From positions 1-6,124 of the forward strand of contig CANQCB010000078.1 of the NCBI GenBank assembly GCA_947589145.1: 6,124 nt of DNA, written 5' to 3'. Of this stretch, positions 1-6,124 are shown in pieces. The position numbers and the translations under genes were made by a program. The notes below the pieces were generated by a model. It was given only the letters and a program-made list of their open reading frames with translations. It did no database searches and had not been told where the DNA came from. The first letter of the stretch is position 1. Every line of letters begins with the position of its first letter. This DNA comes from an uncultured Clostridia bacterium (GTDB lineage Bacteria; Bacillota; Clostridia; Christensenellales; Pumilibacteraceae).

Positions 1-791
1 CCGAGGACGCGGTCGCGCATGCTGGGGCTGCCGCCGCGCTGTTGGTGACCGAGGACGGTGGCGCGAATGGAGAGGTTCGTTTCTCTTTGCAAATACCGCA
101 TGAGTTCTTCGGCTCCGCAAACGCCCTCCGCCAAAACGACGAGTCCGCTGGTCTTACCCTTTTGGGAGGCCTCGATAAGCGTTTTTTTGATTTCCGAAAA
201 GGTGCGGGGAACTTCGGGAATGATTATCATTTCCGCACCGCCCGCTATGCCGGTATAAAGCGCAATATCGCCGCAATGCCTGCCCATGACCTCGATTATC
301 GTGAAACGGTTATGCGAGGACGAGGTGTCGCGGATCTTGTCGATCGCGTCTATGCAAGTGTTGCACGCGGTGTGGAAACCGAGGGTGAAATCGGTGTATG
401 CAAGGTCGTTGTCGATCGTGCCCGGAATGCCCACCGTCGGGAAACCCTTATTGCTGAGCGCCTGAGCGCCGCGAAAACTGCCGTCGCCGCCGATAACGAC
501 GAGTCCTTCAATCCCTTCGGCGCGCATATTTGCTATCGCCGCGTCCTGCGCTTCGGGCTTGTGAAACTCCACGCAGCGCGCCGTACGGAGAATCGTTCCG
601 CCGCGTTGGACGATATCCGACACGCTGCGCATATGCATTTCGCGGAATGCCTTATCGAGTATGCCCTGATAGCCGCGCTCTATGCCCACGACGCTCATAT
701 CGTTTACCAACGCGGTTCTGACTACCGCTCGGATAGCCGCGTTCATTCCCGGCGAATCTCCGCCGCTCGTTAAAATTGCTATTCTTTTCAT
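1..791 (-). CDS. pfkA: ATP-dependent 6-phosphofructokinase, 5' part (3' end outside window)
   Basis: The encoded enzyme phosphorylates fructose 6-phosphate to fructose 1,6-bisphosphate with ATP in the cytoplasm, the committed step of glycolysis. The frame is open from ATG 791 to the window edge, giving 263 of about 320 expected residues. Numbering runs in register with the Bacillus stearothermophilus enzyme: TSGGDSPGMNAAIR at 8-21, GGDGS at 101-105 (D103), PGTIDND at 123-129 with catalytic D127 and T125/D129, R162, MGRH at 169-172, E222, R243, and GHQQRGGSP at 248-256 with H249 and R252. Gly104 and Gly124 mark an ATP-using rather than pyrophosphate-using enzyme. Effector-site residues R21, R25, R154, E187 and K213 are kept, but positions 214-215 are Thr-Ser instead of the usual Lys-His. 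The start is supported by an AAAGGA ribosome site 6 nt upstream. The gene lies 81 nt after dnaE and appears to have its own promoter. The missing part is the last ~57 residues. Confidence 0.97.
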   Translation of the reverse strand, partial: MKRIAILTSGGDSPGMNAAIRAVVRTALVNDMSVVGIERGYQGILDKAFREMHMRSVSDIVQRGGTILRTARCVEFHKPEAQDAAIANMRAEGIEGLVVIGGDGSFRGAQALSNKGFPTVGIPGTIDNDLAYTDFTLGFHTACNTCIDAIDKIRDTSSSHNRFTIIEVMGRHCGDIALYTGIAGGAEMIIIPEVPRTFSEIKKTLIEASQKGKTSGLVVLAEGVCGAEELMRYLQRETNLSIRATVLGHQQRGGSPSMRDRVL

Positions 792-797
792 GATTTT

Positions 798-803
798 TCC
801 TTT
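798..803 (-). promoter_or_regulatory. Ribosome binding site of pfkA
   Basis: The minus strand reads AAAGGA, followed by 6 nt and then the ATG at 791. This is a moderate Shine-Dalgarno match at good spacing, and it fixes the start that gives the canonical MKRIAILTSGGD N-terminus of PfkA. A small GC-rich inverted repeat (804-815) lies immediately upstream. Confidence 0.75.
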
Positions 804-825
804 GCGCGTTCGCGCTCTCTTTCGT

Positions 826-854
826 ATTATACTATGACTTTGCCGATTGTGCAA
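826..854 (-). promoter_or_regulatory. Predicted housekeeping sigma (sigma-A type) promoter for pfkA
   Basis: In the dnaE-pfkA gap the minus strand carries TTGCAC (849-854) as -35 and an exact TATAAT (826-831) as -10, separated by 17 nt (832-848), the optimal spacing. The -35 matches the TTGACA consensus at only its first three bases, but an A-tract-rich region lies directly upstream. Transcription would start near 818-820, leaving a leader of about 28 nt before the pfkA ATG. No intrinsic terminator follows dnaE, so this promoter would add to readthrough from the upstream operon. This is a prediction from motif match and placement only. Confidence 0.7.
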
Positions 855-857
855 TGA

Positions 858-874
858 TTTTTTCGATATTTTTT
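858..874 (-). promoter_or_regulatory. UP-element-like phased A-tracts upstream of the pfkA promoter
   Basis: Two A6 runs on the minus strand (869-874 and 858-863) have centres 11 nt apart, about one helical turn. Relative to a start near 819 they sit at roughly -50 to -55 and -39 to -44, where the RNA polymerase alpha C-terminal domains bind the two UP-element subsites. The distal tract overlaps the dnaE stop codon (873-875). An UP element would compensate for the weak -35 box. The function is inferred from position and composition. Confidence 0.4.
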
Positions 875-3800
875 AATTGCTTTCCACAATTTTCACGTTG
901 CCTTCGCCGAGTACCGAAATAAGTTCGGCGCGAGCGGCAAACGCGTTTATTCTGATCGCGGTTTTGAAAAGTTCGTTCGTCGACGTATCCTTTATATATA
1001 ATTCGTCGTTGCCGGTATACGCCGATGCTATTTCCACGACGTCGTTCATATATTCGCTGTTTTCTCCGCCGCTCATATAGCAACAAATCTTGTTGCCGGG
1101 CGCGACGCGTTCCTTCCATTCCTCGACGCTGCTCACCCATACGGACGGGGGCTTGTCGCCGGGCGCGGATATTTTGCCCGTGACCGTCACGAGTTTGTCG
1201 GGGACGAAAACGCTTCTGAGTTTCGGCCACGCGTTCGGCGATACCATTATTTCCACCGTTCCGACGAGGTCTTCGAGAACGCCCGCGCCGAATTCTCTGC
1301 CGTTCTTGGAAAAACGCTTGCCCGCGCTGACGAGCATACCGCCGAGTTTTACGGTCGAGCCGTCTTTGAGCGCATTGACGTCGAGCTCCTCGGTCTCTTC
1401 TTCGGTGCCGATTTTGTTTATGTCGAGCGAGTTGAAGTCCATTGCGGACAGTCTGTCGCTGTACTGTTGCAGAGGGTGACCGGAGATATAAACGCCCATT
1501 ACCTGCTTTTCGAAACGCAATTTTTCGCGTTCGTCGAATTCCCTCACTTTTGGATAGACAAAATCGTCCTTGACTTTCGCGCCGCCGTCTCCGAACATAT
1601 CGAACATGTAATACTGTCCGCTTATTTTGGCTTTATGGTCGGACGCTACCCTGTCGAGCAAAAGAGGGCATGCCTGAATGAGCACGGCGCGGGGTTTTCC
1701 GAAGCAATCGAACGCGCCCGCATATATCAGGTTATCGATCATTTTGGAATTTATTTTGGAGTCGTAGGTGCGCGAAAGGAATTCGTATAGATCCTTATAC
1801 TCGCCTTGTTTGCGCTTTTCCACTATCTGTTGCATTATGCCCTCGCCGACGCCCTTTATCGCGGCAAGTCCCACGCGGACACAATCGCCCTCGACCGAGA
1901 AACCGACAACCGACTTATTTATATCCGGGGGAAGAACGGTGACATGCTTTTGTTTGAGATATGTCAGATAGTTGGCGATTTCGTTTATCTTGTCTATTCT
2001 GTTGTTGAGCACGGCGACGATAAACTCTTTTAAGTGGTGACATTTCAGATACGCCGTTTGATACGCCACGTACGCGTAAGCCGCCGCGTGGGACTTGTTG
2101 AACGCATACGACGCGAAGTCCATCATTTCCGTAAAGAGTTTGTCCGCGTCTTTTTCGCTCATTCCGTTGGCAACCGCGCCGCGTATCTGCACCGTTTCGC
2201 CCTTATCGTTGGTAAACGTGCCGCCGTGTATGAAGGTTTTGCGCTGTGCGGCAAGCGCGGCGTGCTTCTTTTTGGACATCATTCGGCGAATGGAGTCCGC
2301 GCCGCCCATGGAGTACCCCGCAAGTTCGCGGCAGATATTCATGACCTGCTCCTGATATACCATGACGCCGTAAGTCGCGTCGAGTATCTTTTTCATCGCG
2401 GGATGCGCGTATTTGATTTCGTCGGGGTGCTTTTTGTTATACACGTATTTGCCGATATATTGCATAGGCCCGGGGCGGTAGAGGGATATGCCCGCGATTA
2501 TATCTTCCACGCAGTCGGGTTTCAAGTCCTTCATAAAGTTCTTCATGCCGCTGCCTTCGAGCTGGAACACCGCGTGAGTGTCGCCCTCGCCTATCATTCT
2601 GTAAACTTCGGGGTCGTCGTATTTCATGTTATAGAAATCGATGGTTTTGCCCGTGGTCTGTTTGACGAGTTTTATCGCCTCGTTTATATCCGTCAGGTTC
2701 ATCAGCCCCAAAAAGTCCATTTTGAGCAGTCCGAGTTCTTCCACCTGCACCATGTTGTATTGGCAGGCTACGATACCCTGTCCGTTCATGGAAAGCGGCG
2801 CGTGGTCGCTTATCGGATCGCGGCAAATGATCACGCCCGCGGCGTGAAGTCCCGTCTGGCGCGGCATTCCCTCGATTTCTATCGCTATGTCCAGCACCCG
2901 TCTCAACGTCTCGTCGGTGTCGTAGATCTCGCGGAGTTCGGATACTTCGTGGCTTATTCCGTCCTTATCCCTCTTTCTGCCCAAACAGTCCTCTATCGTG
3001 AGGTTGCCCATCATGTCGGGCATCAGTTTGGTGATACGGTTCATGTCGGCGTAAGGAATGCTGAGCACGCGGCCGACGTCCTTTATCGCCGCTTTGGCTT
3101 TCATCGTGCCGAACGTACAAATTTGCGAAACGTGGTCGTCGCCGTATTTCTCGCGGACGTAGTCGATGACCTCGCCGCGACGCACGACGCAGAAGTCTAT
3201 GTCGAAGTCGGGGTTGGAAACGCGCTCGGGGTTGAGGAAACGCTCGAAAAAGAGGTCGTAGCCCAGCGGCTCGATTTTGGTTATGCCTATTGCGTACGCT
3301 ATGATACTGCCCGCGCCGCTGCCGCGCCCCGGTCCGACGGGTATGCCCTTGCTCTCCGCATAGTTGATAAAGTCCCATACCACGAGGAAGTAGTCGGCAA
3401 AGCCCATGCCCGTTACGATTTTGAACTCATATTCCGCACGGTCGCGGATCTCCGGCGTTATCGTGCCGTATTTCTTTTTCAGACCCTCCTGCAAGAGGTG
3501 ATAGAGATATTGTTCGCTCGTCATTCCGTTCGGACAGTCGAACACGGGATACAACATTTTTCTGGAAAAGAAAGACTTGCAATCGCCTATCTTATCCGCT
3601 ATTTCGAGGGTGTTATCCAACGCCTCGGGAAGCGTCGGGAAAACTTTTTCCATTTCCTCGCGGCTTTTCAGGTAGAACTCTTTTGTGGGGAAATATGAGT
3701 CGTCGTCCACGCCCTCCGCGCTCTCCTTTATTTCCCGATCGTCGTTTAAGGAAAGGTGGTCGCCGAACGCTATGCATTGGAGCACCTTTTGCGTGTAACT

Positions 3801-4463
3801 GTCCTCTTGTCTGAGATAATGCACGTCGTTGGTCGCTACGATTTTAACGTTGTTTTCGCGCGCTATTTGTACGAGATACGGCAAAACCGTCTTTTGAGAA
3901 CGGAGATTGTGGTCCTGAATCTCGATATAATAGTCGTCGCCGAAAAGCGCCTTGAATTTCTTGACTACGCGCTCCGCCTCTTTCATATCCCCCGAAAGTA
4001 TCGCCTGCGGAAGTTCGCCGGCTATGCAGGCGGAAAGACAGATCAGCCCCTCGCTGTGACGGGAGAGAAGGTCGAAATCTATGCGCGGCTTATAGTAAAG
4101 CCCCTCGGTAAAGCCCATGGATACGAGTTTTATCAGGTTATGATATCCCTTTTCGTTTTTGCAAAGCAATATGAGGTGGTTCGCTTTCGGCTTTTTCTGT
4201 CCCGGGGGCGTGGTGCGGACGTGCATATCGGGCGCGGTGTATACTTCGCAACCGATTATCGGTTTGACCTTGAAATCGCTGTTTGCGTTGAAGGCTTCCG
4301 CCGCCTTGTAAAACGACATTGCGCCGTACATGTTACCGTGGTCGGTTATCGCCACGGCAGGCTGTCCGAGCTCGGCGCAACGCTTGAATAACTTGTTTAT
4401 CCTTGTCGCGCCGTCCAACAAGGAATATTCCGTATGAAGATGAAGATGTACGAAGTTTGACAT
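873..4463 (-). CDS. dnaE: DNA polymerase III subunit alpha (C-family, DnaE with intact PHP domain)
   Basis: This is a 1196-residue replicative DNA polymerase acting at the replication fork, complete from ATG 4463 to TAA 873. Domains in order: PHP (about 1-290), palm/thumb/fingers (about 300-830), helix-hairpin-helix with AAIKGVGEG (867-875), a candidate clamp-binding segment QYYMF (950-954), an OB fold (about 1035-1112), and a C-terminal domain ending LGEGNVKIV that resembles the DnaE1 tail. Polymerase aspartates are D421 and D423 in PDFDIDF and D583 in KMDFLGL, matching E. coli D401/D403/D555. VGPGRGSGAGS (376-386) and YGVMVYQEQVM (698-708) are the other hallmark motifs. The PHP domain keeps H8, H10, D17, D41-H42, E73, C146, D213 and H215, ligands lost in E. 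coli, so 3'-5' proofreading is plausible. Length is at the upper end of normal for the family. Whether a PolC also exists in this genome cannot be told here. Confidence 0.98.
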   Translation of the reverse strand: MSNFVHLHLHTEYSLLDGATRINKLFKRCAELGQPAVAITDHGNMYGAMSFYKAAEAFNANSDFKVKPIIGCEVYTAPDMHVRTTPPGQKKPKANHLILLCKNEKGYHNLIKLVSMGFTEGLYYKPRIDFDLLSRHSEGLICLSACIAGELPQAILSGDMKEAERVVKKFKALFGDDYYIEIQDHNLRSQKTVLPYLVQIARENNVKIVATNDVHYLRQEDSYTQKVLQCIAFGDHLSLNDDREIKESAEGVDDDSYFPTKEFYLKSREEMEKVFPTLPEALDNTLEIADKIGDCKSFFSRKMLYPVFDCPNGMTSEQYLYHLLQEGLKKKYGTITPEIRDRAEYEFKIVTGMGFADYFLVVWDFINYAESKGIPVGPGRGSGAGSIIAYAIGITKIEPLGYDLFFERFLNPERVSNPDFDIDFCVVRRGEVIDYVREKYGDDHVSQICTFGTMKAKAAIKDVGRVLSIPYADMNRITKLMPDMMGNLTIEDCLGRKRDKDGISHEVSELREIYDTDETLRRVLDIAIEIEGMPRQTGLHAAGVIICRDPISDHAPLSMNGQGIVACQYNMVQVEELGLLKMDFLGLMNLTDINEAIKLVKQTTGKTIDFYNMKYDDPEVYRMIGEGDTHAVFQLEGSGMKNFMKDLKPDCVEDIIAGISLYRPGPMQYIGKYVYNKKHPDEIKYAHPAMKKILDATYGVMVYQEQVMNICRELAGYSMGGADSIRRMMSKKKHAALAAQRKTFIHGGTFTNDKGETVQIRGAVANGMSEKDADKLFTEMMDFASYAFNKSHAAAYAYVAYQTAYLKCHHLKEFIVAVLNNRIDKINEIANYLTYLKQKHVTVLPPDINKSVVGFSVEGDCVRVGLAAIKGVGEGIMQQIVEKRKQGEYKDLYEFLSRTYDSKINSKMIDNLIYAGAFDCFGKPRAVLIQACPLLLDRVASDHKAKISGQYYMFDMFGDGGAKVKDDFVYPKVREFDEREKLRFEKQVMGVYISGHPLQQYSDRLSAMDFNSLDINKIGTEEETEELDVNALKDGSTVKLGGMLVSAGKRFSKNGREFGAGVLEDLVGTVEIMVSPNAWPKLRSVFVPDKLVTVTGKISAPGDKPPSVWVSSVEEWKERVAPGNKICCYMSGGENSEYMNDVVEIASAYTGNDELYIKDTSTNELFKTAIRINAFAARAELISVLGEGNVKIVESN

Positions 4464-4468
4464 ATTTG

Positions 4469-5383
4469 TTACTCCTTTTTCCCGGATACAAGCGCAATCA
4501 ATTTTTCCAAACGGTGTTTTACGCAGGACTTGCTCACGCCCAGCATTTCCGCAAGTTCGCTCATATTCGCTTCGGGATAAGTCCGCCTGAGCAGCGCCGT
4601 CGTTTGCAGTCGCGCGTCCAAATTTTCCAATCCCACCCTTTTGTCCAAAGCGTCAATTGCCGCAAGCTGTTTCGAGGACGCCGCAAGCGCCCTGTCTATG
4701 TTCGCCACGTCGCAATTTTGCTGCGCCGTCGCTTTCTTTTCCAATGAGTTTTTGACTATTTCGTCCTGCAAGTCGAGCGCCGCCTTGCTCGCGCCCATAA
4801 ACGTGAGCGCGTCGCAGATCTTCTCCTTGCTCTTGAAATATATCGTATATTTTTCGCTGCGCGTGCCGCGCCCGACGAGGATCGACGCCGAGGAAAAAAG
4901 TTCGGCGACGTCGTCGCGCAATTTTTCGCCGCTGAAAGACAGCTCCATGTGGTTGTTCTTTCCCGTGGACAAAAATCCCGATCCGAGAAACGCGCCGCGC
5001 ACGTAACTCCGCTTTTCGGAGTCGCGCCTCGTCAGCCCGTCTGCCAACCCGTCCACCCGTCGGAAACCCGACGCGTCCTCTCGAAATATTCCGAGAAGGG
5101 TGAGAAGCTCTCTGCCCCTTTCAAAGGTGAGCGTTATGTGCTTGCCGAAGCGGACGGTCGGCGGAGCGAACATTACCGTAAGCGCAAGCCGAGCAAGGAG
5201 CGACGGCATAAATTCGTTGTCGGTCACCACGCTCACCGTCATCTCTCCCGCAGAAAGATTGATACTCCCCGCCGTCTGCACGATAGCCGAAAATTCGGCA
5301 AGCGCGTCGTAACGGTTTGACGGGGTTATGGCGGCAAGTTGCTCCTTTGCCTGCCTGCTCAACGTTTCGGTGGGATTTTTCAT
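4469..5383 (-). CDS. whiA: WhiA sporulation/cell-division DNA-binding regulator
   Basis: WhiA proteins join a degenerate LAGLIDADG homing-endonuclease fold to a C-terminal helix-turn-helix. They control sporulation genes in Streptomyces and affect cell division and chromosome segregation in Bacillus. From ATG 5383 the product is 304 residues, close to the usual 300-330. The N-terminus (METLSR-like, residues 1-20) aligns with the family's S-E-V-K-E-E-L start. The first endonuclease-like half is about 25-100. The second holds YVRGAFLGSGFLS (127-139), the LAGLIDADG-derived helix, and no catalytic activity is expected. NCDVANIDRAL (223-233) and the HTH SELAEMLGVSKSCVKHRLEKL (275-295) form the DNA-binding end. 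The in-frame ATG at 5491 is rejected because it would overlap the PHP gene and add a basic extension unlike the family. No good ribosome site precedes 5383: GAGGAA (5404-5409) is 20 nt away. The gene lies 44 nt after the PHP gene and 5 nt before dnaE. Confidence 0.93.
   Translation of the reverse strand: MKNPTETLSRQAKEQLAAITPSNRYDALAEFSAIVQTAGSINLSAGEMTVSVVTDNEFMPSLLARLALTVMFAPPTVRFGKHITLTFERGRELLTLLGIFREDASGFRRVDGLADGLTRRDSEKRSYVRGAFLGSGFLSTGKNNHMELSFSGEKLRDDVAELFSSASILVGRGTRSEKYTIYFKSKEKICDALTFMGASKAALDLQDEIVKNSLEKKATAQQNCDVANIDRALAASSKQLAAIDALDKRVGLENLDARLQTTALLRRTYPEANMSELAEMLGVSKSCVKHRLEKLIALVSGKKE
4472..4477 (-). promoter_or_regulatory. Ribosome binding site of dnaE, inside the 3' end of whiA
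   Basis: The minus strand reads AAGGAG 8 nt before the dnaE ATG (4463). It lies in the last sense codons of whiA, just before the whiA TAA (4469-4471). The strong match decides the dnaE start, giving the standard MSNFVHLHLHTEYS N-terminus. Placement inside the upstream gene, with only 5 nt between stop and start, implies a shared mRNA and probable translational coupling. Confidence 0.85.
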
Positions 5384-5427
5384 TTCGTTTTTCGCTTTCG
5401 CTGTTCCTCGTTGGATTTCCGTTTGTC

Positions 5428-6124
5428 TTACTCGTTTTCGCCGCGGCTGCGAAATTGGGGAAGTTTGTCCCAATTCGCAACGAGATCCCAAGGAAGTTCC
5501 GCCTCCTCGTATGCCGCGATCTGCGCGGAGACGTCGCCAACGCGGTCGGGCGTATGCGCGTCGCTGTTCATTATGAATTTACAGCCGAGCGACGCCAGAA
5601 GCCGCAGGTCGTCGGAAGTCATATCGCGGTGTTTGCCGTTGAGTTCCATCAACGTGCCGCGTGCCGCCGCCGCTTTTCCCACCTCTTTCAAATCTATTTT
5701 GCAGTCGTGCATGGGGTGAGAAATTATGTCAATGTCGTTGTTTTCTATCGCCTTGACGTAGGCGTCCGTGTTTCGCACGAGCATTTTTTTCGAGTTCTTC
5801 GTGAGAAGGTTGCGCGCAAAAAAGGAGAAATTGTCGCCGAAACGGAGTGGCTTTACGAACTTGTGATAGCCGCATATCGAGACGTCGAGTTTGTCCGCAA
5901 CGGGCGCGGAGTCGATCTCGCCGCGCGGAGAGAGGAAGTTGGCCTCCATGCCCGCGTATATCCTTATTTCGGGATATTTTTCCCGAAGCGCGGCAACTTC
6001 GGAGAGGAAAAGCGGAAACGCCTTGGGCTTTACTCCGTGCGAGCGGTGGTTGAGTCCGTGGTCGGTTATGGCGATCTCTTTCAGACCGAGGGATATAGCC
6101 GCCTTGACGTTATCCTCCACGCCC
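5428..6124 (-). CDS. PHP-domain metal-dependent hydrolase, YcdX-like (N-terminus outside window)
   Basis: The C-terminal 231 residues of a PHP-superfamily protein run from the window edge to TAA 5428. Counting from the GTG at 6118-6120 as residue 1, the metal-site motifs are ITDHG (18-22), GMEANF with E59, GYHKF with H86, IISHP with H135, and NSDAH with D187 and H189. This set and order match E. coli YcdX-type phosphatases of the histidinol-phosphatase-like group. These proteins bind three metals and are thought to cleave phosphoesters, but the substrate here is unknown. The first motif (HxH) is not seen. The GTG is preceded by an in-frame Gly codon and aligns inside the family domain (normally 15-25 residues after the HxH), so it is probably internal and the gene continues beyond 6124. 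It is likely the first visible gene of the operon with whiA and dnaE. It is separate from the PHP domain inside DnaE. Confidence 0.9.
   Translation of the reverse strand, partial: GVEDNVKAAISLGLKEIAITDHGLNHRSHGVKPKAFPLFLSEVAALREKYPEIRIYAGMEANFLSPRGEIDSAPVADKLDVSICGYHKFVKPLRFGDNFSFFARNLLTKNSKKMLVRNTDAYVKAIENNDIDIISHPMHDCKIDLKEVGKAAAARGTLMELNGKHRDMTSDDLRLLASLGCKFIMNSDAHTPDRVGDVSAQIAAYEEAELPWDLVANWDKLPQFRSRGENE

Noticed and set aside
42..773. A 243-codon plus-strand open frame antisense to pfkA
   Set aside because: It has the same codon-aligned antisense register over a gene with full PfkA motifs. No ribosome site or protein-like motif was seen.
792..872. An intrinsic terminator after dnaE
   Set aside because: The minus strand here has A-runs, not a GC stem followed by a T-run. 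The only small GC inverted repeat (804-815) lacks a downstream U-tract and lies in the pfkA leader.
2034..3698. A 554-codon plus-strand open frame antisense to dnaE, with further long ones at 3756-4391 and 1467-1790 in the same frame
   Set aside because: Its codons align exactly with dnaE codons on the other strand. In that register stops arise only from sense TTA, CTA and TCA, which dnaE seldom uses, so the frame stays open as a by-product of codon bias. The translation is rich in His, Arg and Val with no recognisable domain.
4748..5010. An active LAGLIDADG homing endonuclease or intein signal in whiA
   Set aside because: The GAFLGSGFLS helix is the degenerate version typical of WhiA, the HTH is present, and there is no splice-junction residue or interruption of a host gene.
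4403..5320. Plus-strand open frames over whiA (4403-4747 and 4949-5320)
   Set aside because: They are codon-aligned with whiA on the opposite strand and of arginine-rich low-sense composition; whiA is clearly the real gene.
5384..5491. An extended whiA start at ATG 5491 (36 extra residues)
   Set aside because: It would overlap the PHP gene by 64 nt and add a basic Arg/Lys-rich stretch absent from WhiA proteins. The family N-terminus begins at 5383.
6118..6120. GTG as the true start of the PHP gene
   Set aside because: The reading frame continues upstream to the window edge, the essential HxH motif would be missing, and homologues place this point about 20 residues into the domain.

Overview
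All four genes in this window lie on the minus strand, so the transcriptional order runs from high to low coordinates: a PHP-family metal-dependent hydrolase (3' part only), whiA, dnaE and pfkA (5' part only). The WhiA family, a bacillosteric-type ATP-PfkA and the whiA-dnaE-pfkA order point to a Gram-positive bacterium of the Bacillota, most probably Clostridia-like. GC content looks a little above 50% by eye. That fits an uncultured or moderately GC-rich lineage better than classical low-GC Clostridium, but the lineage is inference.

Layout: 6124-5428 holds the C-terminal 231 residues of a YcdX-like PHP hydrolase. A 44-nt gap follows, then whiA (5383-4469, 304 aa). Five nt after the whiA stop, dnaE starts (4463-873, 1196 aa), and its Shine-Dalgarno lies inside the last whiA codons. 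An 81-bp intergenic region (792-872) follows. It carries an exact -10 box, a 17-nt spacer, a weak -35 and two A6 tracts one helical turn apart, and I read it as a separate pfkA promoter. pfkA starts at 791 and runs out of the window at position 1 after 263 codons of an expected ~320. No transcription terminator was seen anywhere, so pfkA is probably also reached by readthrough from dnaE. No stretch over 300 bases lacks a gene. No RNA gene, mobile element, CRISPR array or large repeat was seen.

How the genes fit together: DnaE is a C-family replicative polymerase that keeps a complete PHP metal site, so it may proofread its own product. WhiA is a DNA-binding regulator of sporulation or cell-cycle functions. 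PfkA commits sugar to glycolysis. The grouping of a replication polymerase with glycolytic genes is a known Bacillota arrangement and may reflect growth-rate coordination. The window looks like conserved core chromosome, and I found no undescribed system in it. The points worth a second look are the internal pfkA promoter, the altered allosteric-site residues of PfkA, the unusual residues after the DnaE catalytic aspartates, the missing rapZ-yvcK pair between the PHP gene and whiA, and the SD-poor whiA start.
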